From Pseudoalteromonas galatheae (lineage in GTDB: Bacteria > Pseudomonadota > Gammaproteobacteria > Enterobacterales > Alteromonadaceae), in the NCBI RefSeq assembly GCF_005886105.2, contig NZ_PNCO02000001.1, forward strand, positions 3,489,501-3,553,500: 64,000 nucleotides of DNA. The letters run 5' to 3'. The position numbers and the translations under genes are program-made. Numbering within the stretch: the first letter of the stretch is position 1; every line of letters begins with the position of its first letter. Below are positions 57,058 through 64,000 of this stretch, in pieces. A model generated the notes under the pieces. It was not told the DNA's origin and made no database searches. It worked only from the letters and a program-made list of their open reading frames with translations.

Positions 57058-58436
57058 CTGTGCAATATCCTCTGGCGGTTTTCGCTTAACACATCACATT
57101 GCAAATTTTTAGGCCATAAAAATGTACTTCTTTGCTCATGTGTTAGCACAACATAACTCGTCTTTTGAGTCTGAATTAGCTGAAAAAGTTCATTATCATC
57201 CATAACTAACTCAGCCCAGCCACAACTATAAAAACGCCCTGAAAATGGCAGTTTTTTTAAATAATACACTGGCGTGTTAGGGCAAGGTTTTGATATCGCT
57301 GATAGCGTCGTATGCTCAGAATCCTTACTGTGCCAACCAAATATCAATGCTGCTATTAATAATGCATAAAAACAAAAGCTAATAAGCCCAATTTTTATAT
57401 ATCCTTTAAATGGTTCAAAATATAAGGCAACTAATAATGCAAAAGCGGGCAAGCCGGGCAGAACGTAAGCTGATAGGATATTGCTAGCAAAAGTAAAAAG
57501 TAATAATGGAGCAATTGTCCAAGTAATTAGATACGTTTTTATTTCAGAACTAAATAACACCGCACGAGTATCTGGCGACTTAAAGAAGCGAATGAAAAAT
57601 AATACTGACCAAGGGCATGCGACTATCAGCCACATTAGCCAAATCGTGCCTTTTGGTTCCACATGTGCGGTACCATATAGATCTCCCTGCCATCCTGGCT
57701 GCAGGAACCGCTGAATATGCTCACCAATTAAGAAGTAATTGAGAAATCCCGGCGTTTTTGACTCAGCCAACATATACCAAGGTAAAAAAGTAACCACAAA
57801 AACAGGTAAACCTAATGACCAAGGTAATGCTTTAATCACAGAGTAAAGGCGTTTTTGCCAAATTGCCCATAGCACAATGGCTATCCCTACGATAACGACC
57901 GCCACAGGCCCTTTAATCAACATGCCTAAACCACAACTGAAAAAGAATATAACGCCTGCAGCCCGGTTATTGTGTTTATAGCATAACCAAAAACTAGCCA
58001 TTGCTAATGTTGAGCTTAACATCAATGCAGGGTCAGTCATCACCATTCCTGTCGCTATAAAAAACCCAATACAACTAGCAAGGATCAATATACTAGCTTG
58101 AGCAATACGCACACCTAGCGAACGCTTTGCGAAGAAATACAATATAATTAAGCTCAGCGCCCCAGTACACCAATGCGCAAAGCGCGCACTCCATGGAGAA
58201 ATACCAAATGCTTCAAAACTAAGCGCAGTAATCCAAGTATGAGCTGGCGGCTTGCCCCAAAATGGCACACCTTTATCAAACCATGGCGTGATCCAATCTT
58301 GAGTCACGATCATTAGCCTTGCTATTTCTGCATATCTCGCTTCTGTAGTATCAAATAAGGGATAGCTTCCTAGTGTAAAAAGCCTCAGTAGCATCAGCCC
58401 TAAGACGACACAAAATAGAGTGTAATTATGCCTCAT
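57036..58436 (-). CDS. ArnT-like membrane glycosyltransferase (PMT/GT83 superfamily)
   Basis: The 466-residue protein has about eleven membrane segments. The first periplasmic loop carries YPLFDTTEARYAEIARLM, the acidic PMT/ArnT motif, followed by DWITPWFDKGVPFWGKPP. These enzymes move a sugar from an undecaprenyl-phosphate carrier onto lipid A or another acceptor in the periplasm. It is shorter than E. coli ArnT (about 550), and no aminoarabinose synthesis genes are present, so the sugar may differ. It overlaps the GT2 gene by 11 nt. Confidence 0.87.
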   Translation of the reverse strand: MRHNYTLFCVVLGLMLLRLFTLGSYPLFDTTEARYAEIARLMIVTQDWITPWFDKGVPFWGKPPAHTWITALSFEAFGISPWSARFAHWCTGALSLIILYFFAKRSLGVRIAQASILILASCIGFFIATGMVMTDPALMLSSTLAMASFWLCYKHNNRAAGVIFFFSCGLGMLIKGPVAVVIVGIAIVLWAIWQKRLYSVIKALPWSLGLPVFVVTFLPWYMLAESKTPGFLNYFLIGEHIQRFLQPGWQGDLYGTAHVEPKGTIWLMWLIVACPWSVLFFIRFFKSPDTRAVLFSSEIKTYLITWTIAPLLLFTFASNILSAYVLPGLPAFALLVALYFEPFKGYIKIGLISFCFYALLIAALIFGWHSKDSEHTTLSAISKPCPNTPVYYLKKLPFSGRFYSCGWAELVMDDNELFQLIQTQKTSYVVLTHEQRSTFLWPKNLQCDVLSENRQRILHRCVREHH

Positions 58437-59457
58437 ATTGCAACTCTTCTTTTGCTTCGGTCTTTTTAATATCCATCAGTAAATAAACTGGCCGTTGTTT
58501 AGCCTCAGTAAAAAGCCCGGCAATGTACTCACCTAAAATACCAATGGCTAATAGCTGCACGCCACCTAACGCTAACACAGTCAACATAATACTTGGATAA
58601 CCAGGTACCGGCTCGCCAAACACGAGTGTTTTGACCAGCACCCAAATGGCAAAAATAAATGCATATAAGGAAATGACGCAACCTACCCAAGTAGCAAGCC
58701 TTAAAGGCTTCATGCTGAATGAAGTTATTCCCGAAAGTCCAAGCTTAACAAGCTGTAAATAGCTCCATTTAGTTTCTCCTGCTGCCCGTTCTGGACGCTT
58801 AAACTCGAGGGTCGTTTGATTAAACCCAGGCCAACTCATTAGCCCTTTCATATAGCGGTTTCGCTCAGGAAGCGTGTTGATAGCATCAACGACTTTGCGA
58901 TCTAATAGCCTAAAATCACCAACGTCTTCTTCTACTGGACTATCTGATACCCAATTAAGTAATTTATAATAGCACCGAGCACTCGCTGTTTTTAACCACG
59001 ACTCTCCTTCGCGGGCACTGCGTTTCATATTGACTACATCAAAACCCTTTTTCCACGCCTCAAGCATTTTTGGCAATAACTCTGGTGGATCCTGTAAATC
59101 AGCATCAATAGGGATCACCGCATCGCCTTGCGCATGTTCAAATCCAGCAGTTAACGCAGCCTCCTTACCAAAATTACGGCTCATTTGCAGGCAAACTACA
59201 GATGAAAAACTGTTATTTAACTGGCACATCATTTGCCATGACTCATCTGTACTTCCATCGTCGATGTAGATCAATTCGAATCGATACTCAGGCAGTGTAG
59301 CAATCACGGTACATAATTTATGATGTATCGTGTTAAGTACCTCTTGTTCATTAAACGCAGGGACTATTAAAGAGATAAGTGCCCTATTGGTGTAACGTAT
59401 TTTGCGCTGCGTACGGGCCTTATTCGACCTATCAATGGCAACCATTAGCTTGGTCAT
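58426..59457 (-). CDS. GT2 polyprenyl-phosphate glycosyltransferase (ArnC/GtrB/DPM1 type)
   Basis: The 343-residue protein has an N-terminal GT-A domain (SLIVPAFNEQEVL; IDDGSTDESW; FGKEAALTAGFEHA; IPIDADLQDPPELLP with the DxD) and two C-terminal membrane helices. This is the layout of enzymes making undecaprenyl-phosphate-linked sugars. The ATG at 59457 (MTKLMVAIDRSN) is chosen; a more upstream start at 59556 would overlap the divergent promoter. It probably supplies the lipid-linked donor for the ArnT-like enzyme. Confidence 0.88.
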   Translation of the reverse strand: MTKLMVAIDRSNKARTQRKIRYTNRALISLIVPAFNEQEVLNTIHHKLCTVIATLPEYRFELIYIDDGSTDESWQMMCQLNNSFSSVVCLQMSRNFGKEAALTAGFEHAQGDAVIPIDADLQDPPELLPKMLEAWKKGFDVVNMKRSAREGESWLKTASARCYYKLLNWVSDSPVEEDVGDFRLLDRKVVDAINTLPERNRYMKGLMSWPGFNQTTLEFKRPERAAGETKWSYLQLVKLGLSGITSFSMKPLRLATWVGCVISLYAFIFAIWVLVKTLVFGEPVPGYPSIMLTVLALGGVQLLAIGILGEYIAGLFTEAKQRPVYLLMDIKKTEAKEELQYEA

Positions 59458-59582
59458 AACTCTGTTCCAATTATTGCATTTAGCGCAGTTTAAAATTAAC
59501 AATGTCGAAAAAATGTCTACATTGGGACGACTTTTTTTTGACCTGCTATTTAGCAAGCTCTGTTATTTTGAGGTGGCTTGTT

Positions 59583-59948
59583 ATGCAGTTTTTTCGTTTT
59601 TTATGTGTTGGAGGAGCAGGCTTTGTAGTTGACTGGAGTGTTTTTAGCACGCTTTTAGCTAACTCATCTACGCCATTTTTCGCAAGGTTAATCGCATTTT
59701 GGTGTGCAGTGATGACAACATGGTTAGGTAATAGGTTTTTCACTTTTACACAAGCACAACGGGTGCGTGTTATTAGTCAGCTATCCAAACATATACTTAT
59801 CAGCCATTTATTTGGCGTTGTGAACCTAGGTGTATTTTGGCTTTTTTTACCACTTACCAACGTACATGTTGCATTTGCCTTGGGTATACTCTTAGCGACG
59901 GCGGGCAATTTCCTATTAAGCAAACGGTGGGTATACAAGCCCTGTTAG
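59583..59948 (+). CDS. GtrA-family membrane protein (lipid-linked sugar flippase candidate)
   Basis: The 121-residue protein has four membrane helices and the GtrA patterns FLCVGGAGFVVDWSVF at the start and NFLLSKRWVYK at the end. GtrA proteins are proposed to flip undecaprenyl-phosphate-glucose. It is divergent from the GT2/ArnT-like operon. Together they give synthesis, flipping and transfer of a lipid-linked sugar. The ATG at 59583 begins the conserved part; a frame open to 59502 is not needed. Confidence 0.87.
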   Translation: MQFFRFLCVGGAGFVVDWSVFSTLLANSSTPFFARLIAFWCAVMTTWLGNRFFTFTQAQRVRVISQLSKHILISHLFGVVNLGVFWLFLPLTNVHVAFALGILLATAGNFLLSKRWVYKPC

Positions 59949-59960
59949 TCACCGATATTT

Positions 59961-61844
59961 TCACAGCGTAAACTTAGACAGCAGCGCTTCTTGCTCATGG
60001 GCGCTTTTCGCGAGTTCTTCGCTGGCACTATATTGCTTGTCTGAAAAGCTGCCGACTTCAACGCTGATATCGTTGATATGTATTGTATTTTTATTGATTT
60101 CTTCAATCACCACACTTTGCTCTTCGATGGCGGTCGCAATTTGGATATTGCGATCCATAAGCTCTTTTACTGCTTCTGAGATTTCTTCTAGCATATGTGT
60201 TGCTTGTTCGGTTTGTGAAACACATTGCTGGGTTTTATCTCGGCTGCTTCCCATGGATTGCTGAACTTGAATGGACGAGGCTTGGATCTGGTCGATCATG
60301 GATTTAATTTCGGTGGTGGATTCCTGTGTTTTTGATGCTAAAGAGCGCACTTCATCTGCCACTACCGCAAAACCACGACCTTGCTCTCCGGCACGTGCGG
60401 CTTCAATTGCAGCGTTAAGTGCTAATAGATTAGTCTGTTCTGCAATACCATTGATGACTGAAAGAATATTCTCGATATTTTGGCTATATTCTGCAAGTTG
60501 CGTACTTAGCTCGTACGATGCAGTAATATCGTCAGCCAATGCATTAATTTGGCTTCGCGCTTTAAAGAATATCTCTTGCCCTTCGGAGGTCTTTTCATTT
60601 ACCGAGGTGATGGAGCTTGCGGCTTGCTGCGCGTTACCCGCGATTTCGGTCGAGGTAGTGCTCATTTCATTCATCGCGGTAGCGAGGTTTTCAATCAGGC
60701 TAACTTGTTGATCAAGTTTCTGTGAAGAATGCGTCGACAACTCTTTGGCGGCATCACTGCTTATCACCACTTCGTCTGCACGTTCTTTTACATTACTTAC
60801 CAACCCATGCAAAAAGCCTAAAAAGAGATTGAATTGTCGTGCAACTGTGCCGCATTCATCTTCGTTAACGATTTTTAAGCGCCGAGTTAAGTCACCACCT
60901 CCATTTGCCATACTGGTGATCGCAGATTCCAAATCCCGTAATGGTTGGAGTAAGTGAATTGCTAAAGTCCGTACGCAGAATACTCCAATAGCCACGGCTA
61001 AAATGGCAATGATCAGGGAGTTTATAGTAATTTCGGTTAGTGTTTTATAGGCTTTTGATTTATCGATTAACACTGCCAAATACCAATCCGTACCAAAGGT
61101 ATTATCAAGCGAATGTAAGTAAAACAGCCTGTTGCCTTCTTTGGTATCTACTTCTTGCAACTTATCTACGCTACCTAAGCGTAATGCAGGGTATGCCTGT
61201 TTCAGTTTTTTGCCGTTAAATTCGGCATGTTGATGAGAAATGATATTACCAGACTTGTCGACCAAAAAGGCATAACCGGTATTATCAAAATTGACCTGAT
61301 TGACACTATTGGCAATGGTTTTTAGGCTTAAGTCTCCCCCAATAACCCCTTTAAATTTACCATTAACTACGATGGGAGACACTACCGATAGCAACAATTC
61401 GCCTGTCGCCGCATCAGTATACGGGCTGGTATAAACCGTTTTATTTTGATTTTTACCAAGTTGATACCAAGCTCGCTCTCTAAAATCTACGCCAGGAGGA
61501 TTTTTACGAGCAGGGTTGTTTGACCTGAGCCCCTCCTCATTTGCCAAAGTACCAAAAGTAAGCAGAAACTCGCTTTTAAATACTGGTGTATTCAACGCTT
61601 GCTGAAAGTTATCATCGCTAAAGTTTTGCTCTAACTGACTTTTTATCACATTAATTTGCGTTGCTTTACCGGCCAACCAATTCTCTATGCTCACAGCCAG
61701 CAATTGCGTGCTGTCGGTTACATAAGCATGGGTTTTGGTTTTCACCGAATCGCTAACAAACCAGTAAGTAGAAAGCGTCGTTGTGGTGATGATCAATAAG
61801 ATCACTATGGCAGAAGTCACAGAGAACTTAGTGCGGATCTTCAT
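59961..61844 (-). CDS. Methyl-accepting chemotaxis protein with dCache_1 sensor
   Basis: The 627-residue receptor has an N-terminal membrane helix, a periplasmic double-Cache domain (about 35-270; [40 protein letters not shown]), a second helix, a HAMP, and a signalling domain with the conserved hairpin [20 protein letters not shown]. The pattern DFRERAWY and [11 protein letters not shown] is typical of amino-acid or amine-sensing dCache_1 domains. The ATG at 61844 (MKIRTKFSV) starts directly before the helix; 61880 is an in-frame alternative. Confidence 0.92.
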   Translation of the reverse strand: MKIRTKFSVTSAIVILLIITTTTLSTYWFVSDSVKTKTHAYVTDSTQLLAVSIENWLAGKATQINVIKSQLEQNFSDDNFQQALNTPVFKSEFLLTFGTLANEEGLRSNNPARKNPPGVDFRERAWYQLGKNQNKTVYTSPYTDAATGELLLSVVSPIVVNGKFKGVIGGDLSLKTIANSVNQVNFDNTGYAFLVDKSGNIISHQHAEFNGKKLKQAYPALRLGSVDKLQEVDTKEGNRLFYLHSLDNTFGTDWYLAVLIDKSKAYKTLTEITINSLIIAILAVAIGVFCVRTLAIHLLQPLRDLESAITSMANGGGDLTRRLKIVNEDECGTVARQFNLFLGFLHGLVSNVKERADEVVISSDAAKELSTHSSQKLDQQVSLIENLATAMNEMSTTSTEIAGNAQQAASSITSVNEKTSEGQEIFFKARSQINALADDITASYELSTQLAEYSQNIENILSVINGIAEQTNLLALNAAIEAARAGEQGRGFAVVADEVRSLASKTQESTTEIKSMIDQIQASSIQVQQSMGSSRDKTQQCVSQTEQATHMLEEISEAVKELMDRNIQIATAIEEQSVVIEEINKNTIHINDISVEVGSFSDKQYSASEELAKSAHEQEALLSKFTL

Positions 61845-61928
61845 ATTCAACAGCCTGAATAAAAAGTGCTCGAATATCAAAAGTGTTGTCTATAATTCGA
61901 TTATTGGCAACTGAGCGATGTAAAAACC

Positions 61929-63089
61929 ATGAATTTTACTTTGAGCAACTCAACCGCACTGATTGGCCTAGCCTGTTTACTGACTTCTTCAGCAGTTTTG
62001 GCAGCCGATCGCCCTGTCACCATGGCCGACATTGAAAATCTTGAGCGACAATTGGCTGAGCTTAAAGCTCGATTTATGACGCAAAATAGCGACCTAAAGG
62101 TCGCTGCTCCAGTGGCAAAGTCAACACCACAAAGTGACCCCGTAAAACCACTGACCGAGCCCTCAACCACCCTCAAAGCCTACGCCACAATACGCCCGAC
62201 ATTTGGCGTAATAAACCAAGATGACGAAAGTAACTGGGATGTTCGTGACGCCTTATCCCACGCAGGGATTAAAGTGACTCATGAATTTATGCCGGGCTGG
62301 CAGGCCGAACTTCATGGTGAATGGGGCATCGATCTCGCCAATGAGGGAAATTTTGGCAAATCGCGCCGTGCTTATACTGCGCTAGGTACGCCGTATGGCC
62401 GATTTGGTATCGGCAAGCAAAGACCTGCACAGTATCTGTTTATCGCCGAATACGTTGATATTTTTAATCACGCCAGCAGTCCATTTGCTTACGATCCAGA
62501 GAGTATTTTTTTCGTTGATAATTTAGTTACTTACCGCTACGAATTGGGGCCAATGACGTTTATCGCCGCAGGCCAATTTAATGGTGATAAAGGTGATAAT
62601 CAAACGGATTTATTCAACACAGGATTAAGTTACGATAACGCAGGTTTACATGCCGCAATTACTTATCAACAAAACGATGTGTACGATAACGAGCAACATA
62701 TTGGTGAAAACCAACTCTGGTCTGGCGCACTGGCCTATCAATTTAACTCTCGCTTTTACGCTGCCATGGCCTATCAGGACAAAGACTATCAACGCGTGAG
62801 CGCACTTGATTCTCGACAAGGCCACACCTTTGATCTTTCTCTGGCCTATCAACTCGCAAAACATTATAAGCTCAAGACCGGATATTTTGATTTTGATGAC
62901 GGGTACGGCAGTCACGATCCGCTAAATCAGAGCTTTGATGGCTACAATGTTACACTTGAGTGGTTACCAATACCGCCGCTCAGAGTGCACTTGGAATATT
63001 TGAACAAGTCCTTTGATAATCAAGTGGATATGGATTCCATTTCCATTGGCTTTAGGTACGATTACAAGCAAGAGTGGCAATTTGATTAG
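61929..63089 (+). CDS. Outer-membrane porin
   Basis: The 386-residue protein has a signal peptide (ending VLAADRP), a short coiled coil (ENLERQLAELKARFM, residues about 36-52) that could bind peptidoglycan or trimerise, and a beta-barrel of alternating strands ending in an aromatic-rich C-terminus (QEWQFD with the final Phe one residue in). GWQAELHGEWGIDLAN and YGRFGIGKQRPAQYLF resemble Gram-negative porins. The substrate is unknown. Confidence 0.82.
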   Translation: MNFTLSNSTALIGLACLLTSSAVLAADRPVTMADIENLERQLAELKARFMTQNSDLKVAAPVAKSTPQSDPVKPLTEPSTTLKAYATIRPTFGVINQDDESNWDVRDALSHAGIKVTHEFMPGWQAELHGEWGIDLANEGNFGKSRRAYTALGTPYGRFGIGKQRPAQYLFIAEYVDIFNHASSPFAYDPESIFFVDNLVTYRYELGPMTFIAAGQFNGDKGDNQTDLFNTGLSYDNAGLHAAITYQQNDVYDNEQHIGENQLWSGALAYQFNSRFYAAMAYQDKDYQRVSALDSRQGHTFDLSLAYQLAKHYKLKTGYFDFDDGYGSHDPLNQSFDGYNVTLEWLPIPPLRVHLEYLNKSFDNQVDMDSISIGFRYDYKQEWQFD

Positions 63090-63209
63090 CCAAGATCACT
63101 GGCTCTAAGATAATAACTTTTCAATTTGACTTGATTCATACATCAAGTATTCAAGTGAGGGTGGTACACTCGCACAAGGCTTAGAAGTATTCAAGTTTAA
63201 AGAGGCGGC

Positions 63210-63851
63210 ATGAACCACTCTCCTATTCCACTCAATATTACCGTGAGCGCCAAAATCGAAAGCATTGTAGTGCTACATGGCTTGTACATGTCTGGGTTTG
63301 TGATGCGGCCGCTTAGCGCTCGCTTAGGTAAATCGGGCTACCGTATTCTCAATTTAAGCTATAACACGTTAACGCCAAACATTGATGAGATTTGCGCCGC
63401 TATTGATACTTTTGTTGGCGACCGCCCTGCCGCACTCGTTTGCCACTCCATGGGGGGCTTAGTTGCAAGGGCGTATTTAGAGCGAGGTTCTGCAACGAGC
63501 AAGCAAGTAAAAAAAGTGGTGACCTTGGGGACACCACATAAAGGCAGTGCCATTGCCAAGCATATGCACGACAAAGGACTGGAGCTACTGTTAAAAAACA
63601 GTGTGGAATTTTTATTATCTAACAATCAAGATTGGCCTTTCGACGCCAAGCTTTACAGTATTGCCGGCGACTTACCCATTGGACTAATGCCACTACTACA
63701 AAAAGGTAGCCAGTCGGATGGTACTGTGTTGTTAGAAGAAACCAAGCTCAGTGGCATGGCCGAGCACAAAGTATTTCATCTCAGCCATACCAGCTTAATA
63801 TATTCCCGTGCGGTAATGGACTATATCTGCGAGCTGTTAGAGAGGCCTTAG
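63210..63851 (+). CDS. Alpha/beta-hydrolase (lipase/esterase-like)
   Basis: The 213-residue protein begins with a hydrolase oxyanion strand (VVLHGLYMSGFVMRPL), then the nucleophile elbow VCHSMGGLVARAYLERG (GxSxG variant CHSMG), TLGTPHKGSA, and a late SHTSLIYS with a likely catalytic His. No signal peptide is seen, so it is likely cytoplasmic. It resembles PGAP1-like/triacylglycerol-lipase-type small hydrolases. Its stop overlaps the convergent gene by 3 nt. Confidence 0.85.
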   Translation: MNHSPIPLNITVSAKIESIVVLHGLYMSGFVMRPLSARLGKSGYRILNLSYNTLTPNIDEICAAIDTFVGDRPAALVCHSMGGLVARAYLERGSATSKQVKKVVTLGTPHKGSAIAKHMHDKGLELLLKNSVEFLLSNNQDWPFDAKLYSIAGDLPIGLMPLLQKGSQSDGTVLLEETKLSGMAEHKVFHLSHTSLIYSRAVMDYICELLERP

Positions 63852-64000
63852 TGCTCTGCGCTTGCAGCCACTTTGTAAGCAATCACAGCGATCAAACCAA
63901 CTACTAGCGGCACTGGTGCAGCGATATAACCAAAGGTGTCTGAGTTTGCGATACTTGCGCCAGCTAAGTGACCCACTAGCCCAACAACAAATGCTACTAG
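63848..64000 (-). CDS. Small membrane protein, C-terminal part
   Basis: Only the last 50 codons are in the window. The translation shows two hydrophobic stretches (LVAFVVGLVGHLAGASI and VPLVVGLIAVIAYKVA) and ends SAEH. I do not recognise the family. It converges on the hydrolase gene. Confidence 0.6.
   Translation of the reverse strand, partial: LVAFVVGLVGHLAGASIANSDTFGYIAAPVPLVVGLIAVIAYKVAASAEH

Overview
The window looks like chromosome from a marine gammaproteobacterium of the Pseudoalteromonas/Shewanella type. This is inferred from low-to-moderate GC content, a Xanthomonas/Caulobacter-type TonB receptor, an ubiE-ubiJ-ubiB-tatABC-tatD-hemB block and several diguanylate-cyclase-type regulators. 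No rRNA, tRNA or CRISPR array was recognised.

Layout. 1-4.7 kb: methionine salvage (a partial aminotransferase, mtnB-mtnC-mtnD, mtnA, mtnK), with MetJ-like operators in both divergent promoter regions. 4.7-17 kb: a DUF885 lipoprotein, a degenerate GGDEF protein, ubiE-ubiJ-ubiB, tatABC, a small periplasmic protein, tatD, a membrane diguanylate cyclase, hemB and a small membrane protein. 17-19.4 kb: an isolated EF-G gene. 19.5-30.7 kb: an amino-sugar (probably N-acetylgalactosamine) locus. Its minus arm is agaR-agaZ-agaS-ROK kinase-deacetylase. Its plus arm is a Tat-exported GH109-type glycosidase, a TonB receptor and a DUF5077/DUF3472 secreted protein. AgaR-like TTTCGTTTT motifs lie between the arms.

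30.9-31.9 kb holds the most striking RNA feature: three tandem, non-identical small-RNA genes. Each has a Fur-box-like sequence, a -35/-10 promoter with a 17-bp spacer, a second Fur-like palindrome over the -10, the RyhB-type seed ACATTGCTCA and the same Rho-independent terminator. They read like a triplicated RyhB-type iron-starvation sRNA. A dCache-GGDEF gene and the GTPase gene ylqF follow. 34.4-36.05 kb is a gene-free stretch of long, near-identical direct repeats full of short perfect hairpins, many with a CATCCATG or CATGGATG core.

36.2-49.9 kb is a type VI secretion effector/immunity island. A complete vgrG carries a C-terminal Ntox15-type DNase domain and is followed by a GAD-like/DUF1851 (Tdi-type) immunity gene. 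Next comes a displaced, frameshifted copy of the vgrG pre-toxin region with a different tip, a PoNe-type PD-(D/E)xK nuclease, followed by PoNi-type immunity genes. The island continues with a long row of apparent immunity genes and relics (GAD-like/DUF1851, SMI1/KNR4, TPR, DUF600/YezG, PoNi), an IS3-family insertion, and a last vestige of the pre-toxin region near 49.8 kb. No structural T6SS genes are present, so this is an orphan VgrG island where tips and immunities have been exchanged.

49.9-64 kb: a lipoprotein with a possible ClpP/crotonase-like core, an RstAB-like two-component pair, a beta-propeller lipoprotein, and a minus-strand operon (GT2 - ArnT-like transferase - response regulator - sensor kinase) with a divergent GtrA-type flippase gene. 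Then come a chemoreceptor, a porin, an alpha/beta hydrolase and the end of a small membrane-protein gene cut by the window edge.

All family assignments come from reading motifs by eye. No database search was run.
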